Below, piece after piece: positions 35,603 to 47,296 of a DNA stretch of 64,000 nt. Each line of letters begins with the position of its first letter. The stretch's first letter is position 1. The DNA comes from Pohlia nutans (taxonomy: Eukaryota; Streptophyta; Bryopsida; Bryales; Mniaceae), in assembly GCA_022496805.1 (NCBI GenBank), contig CM040089.1, positions 36,812,372-36,876,371 on the forward strand. The letters run 5' to 3'. The translations under genes and the position numbers were made by a program. The notes below the pieces were generated by a model. That model ran no database searches, was not told the DNA's origin, and worked only from the letters and a program-made list of their open reading frames with translations.

Positions 35603-37387
35603 CCCGTAAATGCCTTGGCCTATGACTATGGAATCAACATGCTTTACTTGTCACACTCAATTTTTCCACTATAAATAAGATAAGAATTCAATTTTATATT
35701 TTTAGTGGATGAATATATGTGTCCTACTCTAAATCATGATTTTTTCATAAAATTTGGTGAAAATTTGAAATTACTATGATTTTTTGAAGTGATTTGAAAG
35801 AAAATTCATCTCAATTACAAAATGTACTCAAAAATTCATATTTTTTTAACAAAGGTGTAAAGTACAATGAAGAACATTACAGTAAATGAAAATCATCCAT
35901 GTATCTAAATTGAGATTTATTTCCTTACACCATGGTAATACATTTCAAACTTGTAACTCAAATAAAACACTCAATTTTCAAAATTTTCCAAAAATTCAAA
36001 GTGGAGCAGAAACCAAATTTTGTAAGCTTCAATTTGTTAGGTAAGCTCAAATGCAATAGAACTCATTTTCATGACCTAAATTTAGTTTAAGTAGAAAAAA
36101 CAGAAAAATCCAAAATACACTACTAACACCATGAACTGTTTTTACAACTTTTTTTTGTAGTTGGGACCCCATATAAAATAAAAATAATTTGAATGATCTG
36201 AATTTAACTTGAAGAGGTGGCATGACCCAAAAGAATCCTTCACGAAAAGAATTGGATGAAAATCGTCCATGTGACAGCTAGAAGTGACTAGTGAGTTACA
36301 TTCATAAGCCATATTTTGGGCGGACAATGTATCTCCGGTTTGTAAAAATCAATGTCATTGCTTATCTGCTGGCTCATGACGAATGCAGGATGATTCACTT
36401 ATATCATTGTTTCATGATCTTGTTGTGAGTTGTGACGTTTGAAAGCGGAAAGTGAAGATCTCCTTTTCAATTTGCTTATGTTATCACTTGACATTTTGTA
36501 GTGGCTTCTCCTGGCTCCTATCATCACTCCAGCGCTTGCTCCAAATACGTTATTCAATCCTCATTTTGAACTCTTTGTTATCTATATGTTAGGCTAATAA
36601 CATGCATTATGATAATCCTTTCTTGCATATTTGGCTTGAGTCCTTCAGCTCCAAAATAGTTTAAAAGTTATCAAAATAGAAGTTTGTTTAAAAGTGGCAA
36701 CTCCTTTGTAGAAAAATGGAACTAAGTACCAGTTTCTATATGCTAATCCTTCACATTATTTTGTTTTTTTGCAGGTGATGCTTCTTGTTCAGTTTTGTTT
36801 CCCAATTCTGAGGACGTCAATTAGTCTAAAGGATCCATACATTTTTCAAAGGCTACGTCCTTGACTCCAAGAAGGTGGGGGCTTGGCAAGGTTCAACTCT
36901 TTCCAAGGATACTTGGAATTTCTTTCAACACAAATTCACCCCTTAAAAAAATCCATTTAAAAAAACCCTAATAAATAAATATATAAATATATAATATATA
37001 ATATAATATAATATATAATAGTAATCTAAAAAAAGAATTATTATAGATAACTTCATAAACATGCCAAAGTAAAATTTAGAAACTAGGAAAATTATTGAAT
37101 GGTAAAGATAAGTGTAAGAATTTGACCAAGAAAAGAAAAGAAAAGAAAAAAAAGAAAAAAGAAAACTTTCAGTACCTTCCAAGTAAAAAGAAAAAGAAAA
37201 TCTGAACTATATGGAAAGTAGGAAATGTACCAATTTCTGTACAGAACTCCCTGGATTGTGAACTCCACTCTCAAAATGAAGAAGTCGTTGGGTAAGTTAG
37301 TCATAGTCAGTGTTTTTCAAGTGTTTCTTTTTCCTTGAAGCTTAACTGTCGACCTAAAAAAGTTGGGAAAGAATATTTGGGAAAAAT
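35603..37387. other. Gene-free AT-rich stretch
   Basis: No gene is recognised. It includes a (TA)-rich run near 36975-37020 and an A/G-rich run at 37125-37200. A candidate acceptor-like TTTTTTTGCAGGTG at 36765 has no supporting exon. Confidence 0.4.
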
Positions 37388-37391
37388 TTAA

Positions 37392-37965
37392 CCCCTAAAG
37401 GACCGTAAGGCCCCCACGTGGCTTCTGGAACTAGAAAAAGAGGAAATTCGGGTTTTTGGGCTTTGAATTGTAGGATGAGCAACAAAGAGACCCTGCTCTT
37501 TTTGAGAGCCGAATCTGTAAGTACTTCTTGATCGGAAATTCATGAAGTGAGCGATTTTTGGTGATTTTTTTGAGTTGCATGAAGGGTATTTAGGCGTCAC
37601 TTCAGACCCTCATGTCTTCCTCCTCACACCTCCAAATTAATTGAAATTTTTTGCACATGTTTAAAATGATGATTTCTACTCACAATAAAAAATTCAGAAT
37701 TTTTGGAGCACTTTTAAACAATCCGATTTCAGCATGTGTACAAAATATCTCAAACAAGTTCCATCAATCTTCTCAACAGTGGCATTTTCTCAAAAATTGT
37801 GCGATTTTGTTGATCTTTTTTTCATAAAAAAGCTACGTAAGTCTTCTTTAATTTTAACAGTGCCGATCGTCAAAATTGCCCCACACCAATGAGGAATTGA
37901 GCTTGCTACAAGAGCTAGTCAAGAAAACAAGAGCTAAGTTCAACACCCCCCTGGTCCTTTAGGGG
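37392..37965. mobile_element. TTAA-class element, 574 bp (copy M)
   Basis: The left end CCCCTAAAGGACCGTAAGG and right end CCCTGGTCCTTTAGGGG are inverted repeats. TTAA lies at 37388-37391 and 37966-37969. The interior is not shared with other copies in the window. Confidence 0.88.
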
Positions 37966-37969
37966 TTAA

Positions 37970-38982
37970 GCTTACAATCATATTTTTCTCGCCAGCGGTG
38001 ATCCTGTCTGGTTTTAGTGATGTGTGTTTTGTTATTTGCAATGAAATTTGTCATTTGTTTCAAAAAAATAAAAATAAAAAAATAAAAAAATATTGATACA
38101 ACTTTTTCATATTTTGTTAATTCTCTTCACAAAATCTGGCTATCTTCACGAAAAATATATAGAAAATCTCGTGAAAAATTTCAAAATTTTCTCATTTTAT
38201 CCCTTACCAAAAGAAAAATGCCATATTTGTTAAGAAATTTAGCAAAATATAGCCAAGAAAAAAAAACGTTGGTCATAGTTGATACCATAGTGTGTCCAAA
38301 GGACAAACCCTATAAATAAATAATTGTTCCAGGTCCATGTACGTTGCTCTGCGAACAGAAAAACAAAAACATTTGGGTGAGTCGTACCTTGTCTCAAGTA
38401 GGTTAACCCAGTTGGAAAGCAAATGTCACTAATCACTAAAGTCGACTTAATAAACTTCTTTACAAAAATGTGCATAACTAAAGCAAAAAAAAATTAAATC
38501 ACAAAATTCATTCCGGAGGTGAAAGATTGCTTGGTTGTGAAAGTTTTTTAGTTGAGCAATACTCAAAATATGTTAGTCTACTATGCACAATTGAGCCTCA
38601 AAAGTCTGATCACAACACATTCTTTTATCATTTAACTCATGCACATTCTTCTCTACCTTACTGTATTTTGTCCATATCTCATGCATAAGAACTTCATATC
38701 ACAAAATTCCTTTTGGAGACGGAAGATGACTTGGCCTTCTAAATTTTCCTTGTTGAAAACATTTCAAACTAAGATCATATTCTATGCTCAATTGTACACC
38801 AAAATCTATGTTCAATTGTTCAAATGAATTTTATAACACTTACCATTAACTTGAAATACAATGCATTGAACATTGCTCTAGAAAGTTAAATTTTGATATT
38901 TTATAATCTTAACCAAGATCAATTTAATTATTTAAAAGTGTTTGTTTAATTTATAAATTGAATTAAAAACAATTGTTTCTTC
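37970..38982. other. Gene-free AT-rich spacer
   Basis: No gene or TIR element is recognised. A-rich runs lie near 38065-38090. Confidence 0.4.
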
Positions 38983-38986
38983 TTAA

Positions 38987-39602
38987 CCCCTAAGCTCCCA
39001 AGAGACCATTTGTGGTCACTGCCCATTTTCCTGAGGCTGTTTAGGCCCAAATTTTATTTTATTCCAAACAAAAAACTTGATGTAAGAGGTAAATAAATCT
39101 TCTTTCCAACTCAATTGGAATTATAATCATACAATCAAAACTCCACTTAGGGGAATTTTTCAAAGTGAAACACCTCAATATTGAACGCAACTTCAACACT
39201 TTGGGGTAGGCTTGCACAAAAATTTTGAGCCAAGGAGATTCATTGGGCATATCAAAGGAATTTTTCTCCAACTTACATGGATTGCATGCCATGAGTCATG
39301 GGCTCTTCCAATTGGAGGAGAGTTGAAGGGATAATCTCATTTGATTTTAGAGCCCATTGAAGCAAGGCTGCCCAAATTTTTCAAGACCTGGAATTTCAAA
39401 AATCTCAACTTCATTTGCTATTATCTTGACATTCATACGGTCAAATGTTTTGAAATTTTGAATAATGGTTTATAATGCCTAGGAGTACAAGATCCTATAG
39501 TTGGAATGTGAAAAAAGGTTTTGAAAAGCATTCAAAGATCATCAATGTAAATGTTAAAAATGTGGCAATTTTGGGTGGGGGACCCCCTTGGACATCTAGG
39601 GA
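38987..39602. mobile_element. TTAA-class element, 616 bp (copy N)
   Basis: It starts CCCCTAAGCTCCCAAGAGACC and ends CCCTTGGACATCTAGGGA, with TTAA on both sides (38983-38986, 39603-39606). The inverted termini agree for CCC(C)TA, then diverge. The interior is unique in the window. Confidence 0.75.
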
Positions 39603-39606
39603 TTAA

Positions 39607-40559
39607 TTGCAAAGTTTTTTTTTGTATTTTTTTGTTTTGTTTTTTTTGTTTTTTTATTTTTAAATTAAAAGTTAATGTGATTATTTTATAGTCAACTTAT
39701 AGACAACAACTAGTGTGGCTTTGTAATGTAGGCCCAATGTTCCTTGTAACATTGTTTTTGCTTTTGTATTTTAATTTATTTTTATAATAATTTATCCATA
39801 ATTTAATTCAATTTATATTGACAAAATTTGATTTCAAATCCATAACTTTCACATTGTAGGTTCAAATGTAGGTCCAAATGTTACAAAATGACTTTGGTGC
39901 ACACGTACTAATCGAGAGCTTTCCAACAATGCCGAGAATGACATCAAACACTCCCATATTCCATTTTTCATAACTTAATTCAATTTGTGATATCAAAAAT
40001 CACTCAAAAATTCAGAAGTCCAAAACGCGATGAAACGACTTCGGTGCACCCCTCCTTGTTGAGAGCTTTCTGAAAGTACCAAGAACGCGAGACTGACGGG
40101 CACATGGTGAAGGAGGTCTCAACGCTCAATTCTATTGTTTCTCTTTTTTCCTCCTCCCCCTCCTTTAGAATTTTTCCCTCCCCATCCACCTCTTTTGGCC
40201 TTCTTATCTAGGAGTAGACCTTGGCAGCCTTTGATCATCACCTTCCCGTGGCACTCCACCTCACGTTTGAATTCACCTGCACTCACATTTTCTCATCAGT
40301 ACACAAATCCACATCATATTTGCTCATATCACAACAGGCTAAACCCAACACAAAAACCAAAGAAACTAAGTTTTATAAATGAGCTGCTTGCTAAATAATT
40401 AAGAGAATGAGAAAGGATGTCACGAGCCTTATTCATACACCCTGGCCTCTTTTAATCTAACAACCTAAAGTCCCAAAAAAATGACTATGAAATAAGAGTG
40501 CTACAGTTTAAGGAAAGTGAACAAGATATTTCAGAATGTTGCTGTAGAGGTCATAGTAA
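39607..40559. other. Gene-free stretch
   Basis: T-rich simple sequence lies at 39615-39660. No gene is recognised. Confidence 0.4.
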
Positions 40560-40774
40560 CACCTAAACACCAAGGATTCATGGAATCGATTAAATCGATC
40601 ATATTGTGAAAAATATAATTCAGATGGGGCTGAAAAAATCAGTGAAGAACATTGTATGTGTAAGTTAAAACATAAATAAATTGGACAAAAGAAAGTCTCC
40701 ATATGGCTTACTCAAAACTACCAAAAAAGAGGCCAATTTGGCTCAATTCAGGCCTTTTGGTTCTCTTTAGTTGC
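40560..40774. mobile_element. TTAA-class short family, eroded copy (L)
   Basis: The internal landmarks CACCAAGGATTCATGG, TCATATTGTGAAAAATATAA, AGTGAAGAACATTG, AATAAATTGGAC and GAGGCCAATTTGG match the short family. The termini are heavily mutated and flanking TTAA is lost. Confidence 0.6.
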
Positions 40775-41660
40775 TCAGAGCCCACTCTGGTTTCTCCTCC
40801 TTCACTTCCTCTTGTCAACAGAAGCAAGAGGGGCACCCGGATCCTGCAAATGACCATGGGCTACTGCCAATGCTTAAAAACGTGCCTGCACCTCAAAGTT
40901 GTCCATGTCAGATAAAAAACGAGAGTCAGAATCCTTGGTGAACTTCAGAAAATCTTCAAGAACATGGATCATTCGTTTTCATGGTATTAAGACAGAGGTT
41001 ACTACAATCGTTAGGGACCTGATCCCGTCTCGTATATTGACCTTGTTACCAACAGCAACTAATCTATTCATACACTTGGTTGGCTTAATGATGTAAACTA
41101 ATGTTTATGACCACTGATCTTTGAATGAAAATGGGGTGGTCTACTGTCACTTGTAGTGGTCTACAACCTCCCAGTTTGAAATTGCATAAGGAATTTCAGT
41201 CATTGTGATAAAAATTCGATCTCAACATATTTGGATCTTGTATCTCTCCACAGCTCCTTAGTCACCTCCCAATGAAAGCACAGTAGTTAGAGTGACGCAA
41301 ATAGCATCCTCTACCTTACCCCCAGACATAAGACACTGTTTCCCTCAATCACTAGAATATTGCCAAGGCATTTGATGTCAGTCTGTTGAATAAACTGGAC
41401 AGATAGGGTGAGCAATTCTTCATCTAAAATACCAATCGTCCATTAACAAACTAGCGAGACAGTATTGTAGCCTTTCTAATCAATGACCAATACAGGGATG
41501 CACTAAGCTAATATAAAGTTGCAAAACAATTAGTGATGCTCAATTGTCTGCGACCAAACTCAAAAAGGCCTCACTCTCCCCAAATTTGGATACAGTACTA
41601 GAGACAAGTAAGCCAAAGAGGAGATCGCGCAGGAAAATTCCTGACCTGAGATGTCACTAC
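40775..41660. other. Gene-free stretch
   Basis: Short frames at 40703-41096 are not recognised as genes. Nothing else stands out. Confidence 0.35.
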
Positions 41661-41668
41661 ACCAAGTC

Positions 41669-42043
41669 ACTTCCTTGCAAAGTATGGGAAGGTCGGCCAG
41701 CTTGTAGAGGAAGGCATATTCAAGTCGGCCACGGACTCCACCTGCAAATAGGGGAGCTCAAACGAAGTGCTCCGGCGGAAACTCCACACAAAACCAATGG
41801 CAATCCAAAATTGCTCATCCCTTGCACAACACCCCAACCGATGAGGTACCCCACAATGATACCTGACAAGTGGCCCAAAAAACTCGCCTGCGGGACAATG
41901 ATGGATGTGGATTCATGACTGAGCCCCACATCGCTGTAACCCACGTTTCGTCTTTGGATTAGCAGCCAGATTGCAGAGCATAGCGTGATGGCACATGCGC
42001 TTGCTGGCTTCCCCAGAATATCATACCACAATGGCCGCCCCAT
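41669..42043 (-). pseudogene. Rhomboid-like protease, intron-less internally deleted copy
   Basis: The N-terminus MGRPLWYDILGKPASACAI and the NVGYSDVGLSHES segment match a plant rhomboid-like protein as I remember the family. The frame then jumps directly to TSIIVPQASFLGHLSGIIVG, the region around the catalytic-histidine-side helix. The central part, with the Ser-containing transmembrane segments, is missing. After VQGMSN a one-base shift moves the natural C-terminus (WIAIGFVWSFRRS, ELPYLQVESVADLNM, ending PYFARK) into another frame. Fusion without introns plus the shift suggests a retrocopy or spliced relic that is no longer a working protease. A short chimeric product cannot be excluded. 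Confidence 0.7.
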
Positions 42044-42179
42044 TGTGCCCTAAACCCTCATTTTTCTGTTGCTAAAATCCTCTATGATTTGGATCAATAA
42101 TCGTCATGGTGTTATATTACATCCAGCTTCTTCTCCCTCCCCTGTGTCCATTTACCCCGTCATTCAAAATCCAGGGTGA

Positions 42180-42960
42180 TCTCGATCACCCAACCTGCAA
42201 AACGATCACAATGCACATTTTCGAAAAAACTTAATTGATTGCGAGACGCGTTTTTCGCTATAAAGTCTTTGCAAGATGTATACGAACAACCTATAACCTA
42301 AACAATTAGGTCAAAAGTGGAGAAACCAGATTGATTGACACACTACCACAAACCCCCGAAACTACTACTATTCTCTTCAAATCATGAGAAAGTGAACCCA
42401 CCTTGATCCACTGTCCCCTCCAAGACACGTTACAATTTCAAAATCAGCACAAGCATCGAAAATCCCTCCAAAGATCCCAAACCCCAAGGCAATCCAGAAC
42501 TGTACCCGTCACGCAATGAATGGATTCAGGGGAATCCATATCACCAAACCTACAAAACGATCACAATGCGAATTTACTCCAAGCAATTAATTGCAAGACG
42601 CGCCCAATTTTCAAAAGTCTTGTGCATACTACCAACCTAACCTAACCTAACCATTCAGTCAGAATCCACCAAAACCCTAACCCATGTAAATCACTATGCT
42701 CTTAAAAAGCGATTCGAATCCCAATCACCGCTACATAATGCAACTTTGATTGCGAGGACGCACCCAATTTTCAAAAATCTTCTGCAAGATGCAAAATACT
42801 CACAACCCTAACCTAATCAAAAGTAGAGAATCCACATTACTGTTTCACAAAACCCTCCCAAGTAGAAACTGATATGCTCTTCCCAAAAAAAAAAAAAAAA
42901 AAAGCGATTTGAACTCACCTGCCTTGATCCACCGCCCCTTCCAAGACACGTTACAATTCC
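42180..42960. repeat. Diverged duplications with repeated exon-like motif
   Basis: Blocks recur two to three times: AAAACGATCACAATGC (42198, 42556), GCGAGACGCG / GCAAGACGCGCCC / GCGAGGACGCACCC (about 42241, 42592, 42749), and CCAAGACACGTTACAATT (42421, 42938), the last next to CTTGATCCAC. The spacing of about 350-520 bases indicates successive partial duplications. Confidence 0.65.
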
Positions 42961-43140
42961 ACAATCAGCATCATCGAAAAAATCTCTAGCAAGCTTCCAA
43001 AGGGTCTCAATAGAGTTATTTGTAAAGGCATCCGGTCTTTTGTCCTCTTTTTTCATGGACCAGAGCTGGTCGTCATCAATCTGACACCAGAGCTGGTCGT
43101 CATCAATCTGACACCACTCCTCCTCACGGTCCCACCCCAC
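42917..43140 (-). CDS. Possible first exon of an unidentified gene
   Basis: A frame starts MGWDREEEWCQIDDDQLW, repeats CQIDDDQLW once more (a 27-base tandem copy), continues SMKKEDKRPDAF and LARDFFDDADCGIVTCLG, and ends GGGSRQ at CAG/GTGAGT, a strong splice donor. No family is recognised. A diverged copy of the last part lies at about 42410-42450, also followed by a donor-like AAG/GTGGGT. It could be the lead exon of a gene that included the rhomboid-like segment downstream, but no joining exon is proven. Confidence 0.3.
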
Positions 43141-44032
43141 TACCCAATTCTTCTCCCTCCCTCCAAATTTTTATGAATAAAAATTTCAATCTATCCAGTG
43201 TTCTATTCTGGGTCTACAGTGAGATCATGCCAATCCTGTCCTTTCCAAATTACAGGTCAAAAAGAAGGGTTTTGAGGGACTTTACAAATAACTCTAATAT
43301 TCCCTCTCAATTTGATGAATTTTCTCCACGACTCTAAATCCCCTAAAAGCACTATTCACCCATGGCCCCATTTTCTGAAATTTTCATTTCGGGCACCTAG
43401 GGTCTATTTTTGGCACCTTTATTTCAAATATGGGACCTACGGCTCCAATTTAGTCACGGAAAACCCCTTGGGAATTTTAAACCCTTGGAAGGGGGGGTTA
43501 TGTTTTAGGGTGGGCCCTTACATGCACAAAATAGGGGGCAATTTTTGTCCTCTTGCATTAACATCAAGGGGATTTAAAGTCCAGGGATTTTTCTCGTATC
43601 AAAACCCTAAAATCCGGAAGCTCTGAACCTGAAAGATGTGACGTCGGAGAGCTTACGTCAGCAAGGGATGGGAACGCAGGAACAAGTTTAGATATGAAAT
43701 ACTTTTTGAGTGGGGACGGCAATGATTCCAAATTTGCTACATTGATTTAGGAATAGTGGTCAAGATTTTGAGGTCAACAACAGTAGAAGGACTAAGAACT
43801 TTATGCACGCTTCCATGTAAAGATCACTTGGTTGAAAGGCACTAAAGGACAAGAAGTGAGGTCTCAAGAACCATCCATACTCCTCCCATTTCGGTACAAT
43901 GAAAAATATACTTGTCGGTTCTCCTCGATTCATCCATTTTGGTGGAGCTTCCCGCTTTTAGGGACCGACTACACATACATAGAAGTCTGATTTTAGTGGG
44001 GATGGTATCACCATCCAAAGTGACATGCAGTT
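43141..44032. other. Gene-free stretch
   Basis: No gene or repeat is recognised. Short frames here have no protein-like features. Confidence 0.35.
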
Positions 44033-44242
44033 GGAACATCTAAAACCAACATTGTACCTAATTGCGAGAAAATCTAGGCACGATAGGCATTGTACGACGT
44101 AAATCTAGGTAGACTATAGATAGCTTGTCATTTTGGTCAACATACAATAAGGGCTCTATGATGTGCCTAGATTTGAATTCTAAAATGATTGCATAGCCTA
44201 AATTTTGTCGCAATTAGGTACAATGTTGGTTTTAGGTGCTCC
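44033..44242. mobile_element. ~210-bp TIR element (GGAGCACC-type ends), copy 1
   Basis: The left end GGAACATCTAAAACCAACAT and TGTACCTAATTGCGA pair with the right TCGCAATTAGGTACA, ATGTTGGTTTTAGGTGCTCC. The internal AAATCTAGGCA / TGCCTAGATTT pair extends the arms. No coding content. Confidence 0.8.
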
Positions 44243-44487
44243 TACCTATCATATGCTATGCAAAAGGAATTCGCCATCTTCTTTGGGAACCCACCAACAC
44301 ACTATCCATGCACACATTGTCCAAGGATGGCAACAAATCACGCATAATGGCAACCAATGCTCCTCCCGTAGTAACGTGAGTTGGGTAAATCCCCAAAAAA
44401 TTTTACTCTTCAATGCATGAGCTGGAATCCAAGTCTATTTCCAAGCCTATTTCCAAGCCTATTTTTGAATCCATTTTCAAATCATGG

Positions 44488-44797
44488 TTCACATCATCAC
44501 AAATTTAGGAAGTCATGTTTTTGCAATGTTTTACGTATGTTGTTGAGATGAACAGGGGTGATTACGTTCAACATACATTTTACGTATGTTTATCGTAAAA
44601 AAAATGTACGAAGGACATATTACAAACATGTAAATTTTATCATGATGTGTTTCTCATGTTTATGATATGTCGTTCGTATGTTTTTTATACGATAAACATA
44701 CGTAAAACGTATGTTGAACGTAATCACCCCTGTTCATTTCAACAACATGCGTAAAACATTGCAAAAACATGATTTGCCAAGTTTGTGATGATGTTCA
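44488..44797. mobile_element. ~310-bp long-hairpin element
   Basis: The arms pair along almost their whole length. Examples are TTTTTGCAATGTTTTACG / CGTAAAACATTGCAAAAA, CAGGGGTGATTACGTTCAAC / GTTGAACGTAATCACCCCTG and ACGTATGTTTATCGTA / TACGATAAACATACGT. Outer ends are GTTCACATCATCACAAATTT and the matching GTTTGTGATGATGTTCAC. The spacer is about 40 bases. Confidence 0.85.
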
Positions 44798-44942
44798 CAA
44801 TGGACACCTTTCCATATACAACATCGCTATGGGACAATATCACCATCGATGGGGTTGTTATGAATAGTGTCGCTATCGATGGCGTTGTACCAACGAAATA
44901 CCAAAAGTGACGGCAAATTGAATTTAGATAGCCTCGACTCTT

Positions 44943-45224
44943 GAGCACCACTTTCTTAGGCCTAAGTGTAGCCCATCTACATTGCACCGTAGATGACCTA
45001 CGCTTTGTCCTTGGTTATCTACACTCATGCCATAAATGTGAAGATTTGATAGCCAATTTGGCAAAATATTCTAAATTCTTTAATTGGTCTTTTAGAAATA
45101 AAGAAGGAAAAAAACACATGAAGTCCAATTGAGCTATCTATGGTCTACTTAGATTTACGTTCTAGAATGACTACCGTGCCTTGATTATGTTGGAATTGGG
45201 TACACCGTTGGTCTTGGGTGCTCC
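44943..45224. mobile_element. Related TIR element (GGAGCACC-type ends), copy 2, eroded
   Basis: The right end GTACACCGTTGGTCTTGGGT plus GCTCC matches that of the element ending at 44242. The left end GAGCACCACTTTCTTAGGCC is a weak inverted partner. Internal CTACTTAGATTTACG also recalls copy 1. Confidence 0.45.
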
Positions 45225-46099
45225 GCTACCTTAGTTTGATATTTTCTCCGGAAAATTGCTCAGTTGGAGGCATTGAGGTATTTCCATTTTTGAAATGGAA
45301 CAAGGACTATGAACTATCAATATACGCTTACTAATCTGTTCTCTAAAGTAGAAAAGGGAGATTTGCAAATTGAGACAGTCAATCATGGAGTACAATTTTA
45401 CACAAAAAGAGTGCTACCTGCCTACCCATCCGTTCTCCCTCCCGCTTGAGACCGCAGACGCAGCCATCATTGGCTCAAAAAAAGATTCCCGACGCTCATG
45501 TGTCAGCCCACTCGAGGTATGCTAGGGACGTGGCTAAAGGCCATTTCACACTATGGCCGTCCAAATCAAGAAGTCGTGGGAGTTCATGGTCAAAGGATGT
45601 TGAGAGTTTAAAAGAATGGGCTGAAAATAAGTAATAAATTATAGAAATTCGAGCCTTCGGCCGGGCATAGTGTGAAGCTTCGAAAGCCCAAGCCCAAAGT
45701 CCAAACCTTTGGCCATGAACTCCTACGGCCTCTCTACTTCGACAACCATAATTGTGTGAAGCCTCTAAAGGCTAAGCGTAAAGTCCAAACCTTCGGCCAA
45801 AATAGTGTGAACTCCCATTTTGGAAGTTCAAAGGCCAAACCTTTGGCTTCTCGACTTGAACGGCCATAGTGTGAAGCCCCAAAGGCCAAATCCAAAGTCC
45901 AAGCCCAAAGCCCAAGCCTTTGATCAAATTAAAAATCCCATTAGTGGAGTTATCCGCTAACTCACCTTGAGTTTGAATACAATCCCATGAATTTTGCTTT
46001 AATATACTCTTATTTGTTCACTCCAAATAGTTTAAAAGTATGAAAGAATTTGGCGGTCTCTCATTATTAGGTGTGTAAGATCTTGGTGGTCTTTAAACT

Positions 46100-46305
46100 C
46101 AAGGGGAACTCAAAAAACGTCTATTTTGATCAATCCAACGTTCTGATCTTACCAAGATTTAACCGGCACTTGTTTGATTAAGCTATGCATACATTTACAT
46201 GGTTAAATATTATTAATAGTATCCATAATTTGAACAAAGAGAGTTTCAAGGAAAAAATTGCCAAAAAATTGTGGTTTCTCTAGAACCACCTTGAGCACTA
46301 AAGGG
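46100..46305. mobile_element. TTAA-class long family, right-end fragment (copy R)
   Basis: Landmarks TTGATCAATCCAACGTTCTG, ACCAAGATTTAACCGGCAC and the end GAGCACTAAAGGG followed by TTAA (46306-46309) match the right quarter of the 26395-27194 element. Confidence 0.75.
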
Positions 46306-46369
46306 TTAATGCAAAATTCATGGGATCTTATTCAAACTCAAGGTGAATTAGCAAATAACTCTAGTTTAT

Positions 46370-47179
46370 CCCCTAACCGTCTCGACGTCCATATTTTGGA
46401 CGTTTTTTTTGGGGTACATTCACCTTTGAAGAGCTGTAACTTTTGCAAAACGTGTCCGATTTTGATGAAATTTTGGAAAAGAAAACCGCATGATGTATGG
46501 AATAAATGGTAAAAATTTCAGATCAATCCAAGATGTATTGAATTTTTGGTGATCATTTGAAAGTAGGGGTCTCTTTTTGGGACAGTTGTTGTGCAATTTG
46601 ATGGCTGCAACTTTGGGGGCTTGTATGTCCTTCATATCATGTTCGTTTTCAATAAAAATTATTGGGTTGGATTCCCCTTGAAGTCTAGTTATCATGGTAA
46701 AATTTTCATGTCAATCCATGTTGTTCTGAATGTTTGGGAGTCATTTTAGTGCACAGGTCTAGTTTGTACACTTTTTGCTTTTTGGGTCAAATCGGTCACT
46801 TTTCGGGCTACTTTTTGACATTGCAAGGCCATTTTAAGGCACATTAAATTTTTTCATGAGTTTTTTCGGTACCAATGTGTTGAGATGATGATTTTGAACT
46901 ACTTTATAGTGGAAAGTTTTTTCATTTGTGTAATTTTGAAAACGAATTTTACCTCTAACTATGTTGCTAGGAAAATTTCAACATCCTTTTTTAATCGTAA
47001 AACACTATGATCTTACAATCTATATGGCCAAATGACCCCAAATTTGATCCACATGATTTACAACATGTATATTACAAGATTGTACGATTGAGATTCCTAT
47101 ACCTCACTTACATTTAGATCTATAACACATCAAAAACAATGATGATTTGAAGCCCAAAAAGGCTAGGGACGCTTAGGGG
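46370..47179. mobile_element. TTAA-class element, 810 bp, TTAT-flanked (copy O)
   Basis: It starts CCCCTAACCGTCTCGACGTCC and ends GGCTAGGGACGCTTAGGGG. Both flanks read TTAT (46366-46369, 47180-47183), a direct duplication. The interior is unique in the window. Confidence 0.85.
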
Positions 47180-47296
47180 TTATCAAAAGAATTTAACGCC
47201 TTTTGAGCAGAGTTTGGGTTTCCATTCTTGTTCGATCCAAACTATGGTTAAGAGGTCGTCACATTGGAGCCAAATAGTCAAAAAATGTTGCTATGT

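Noticed and set aside
42690..42720. GATTCGAATCC resembling a tRNA T-loop
   Set aside because: No acceptor stem or anticodon arm could be built around it.
42817..42916. Continuation of the 43140 frame past 42917
   Set aside because: It runs through the splice donor and an A-rich tract, so it is probably intron read-through.
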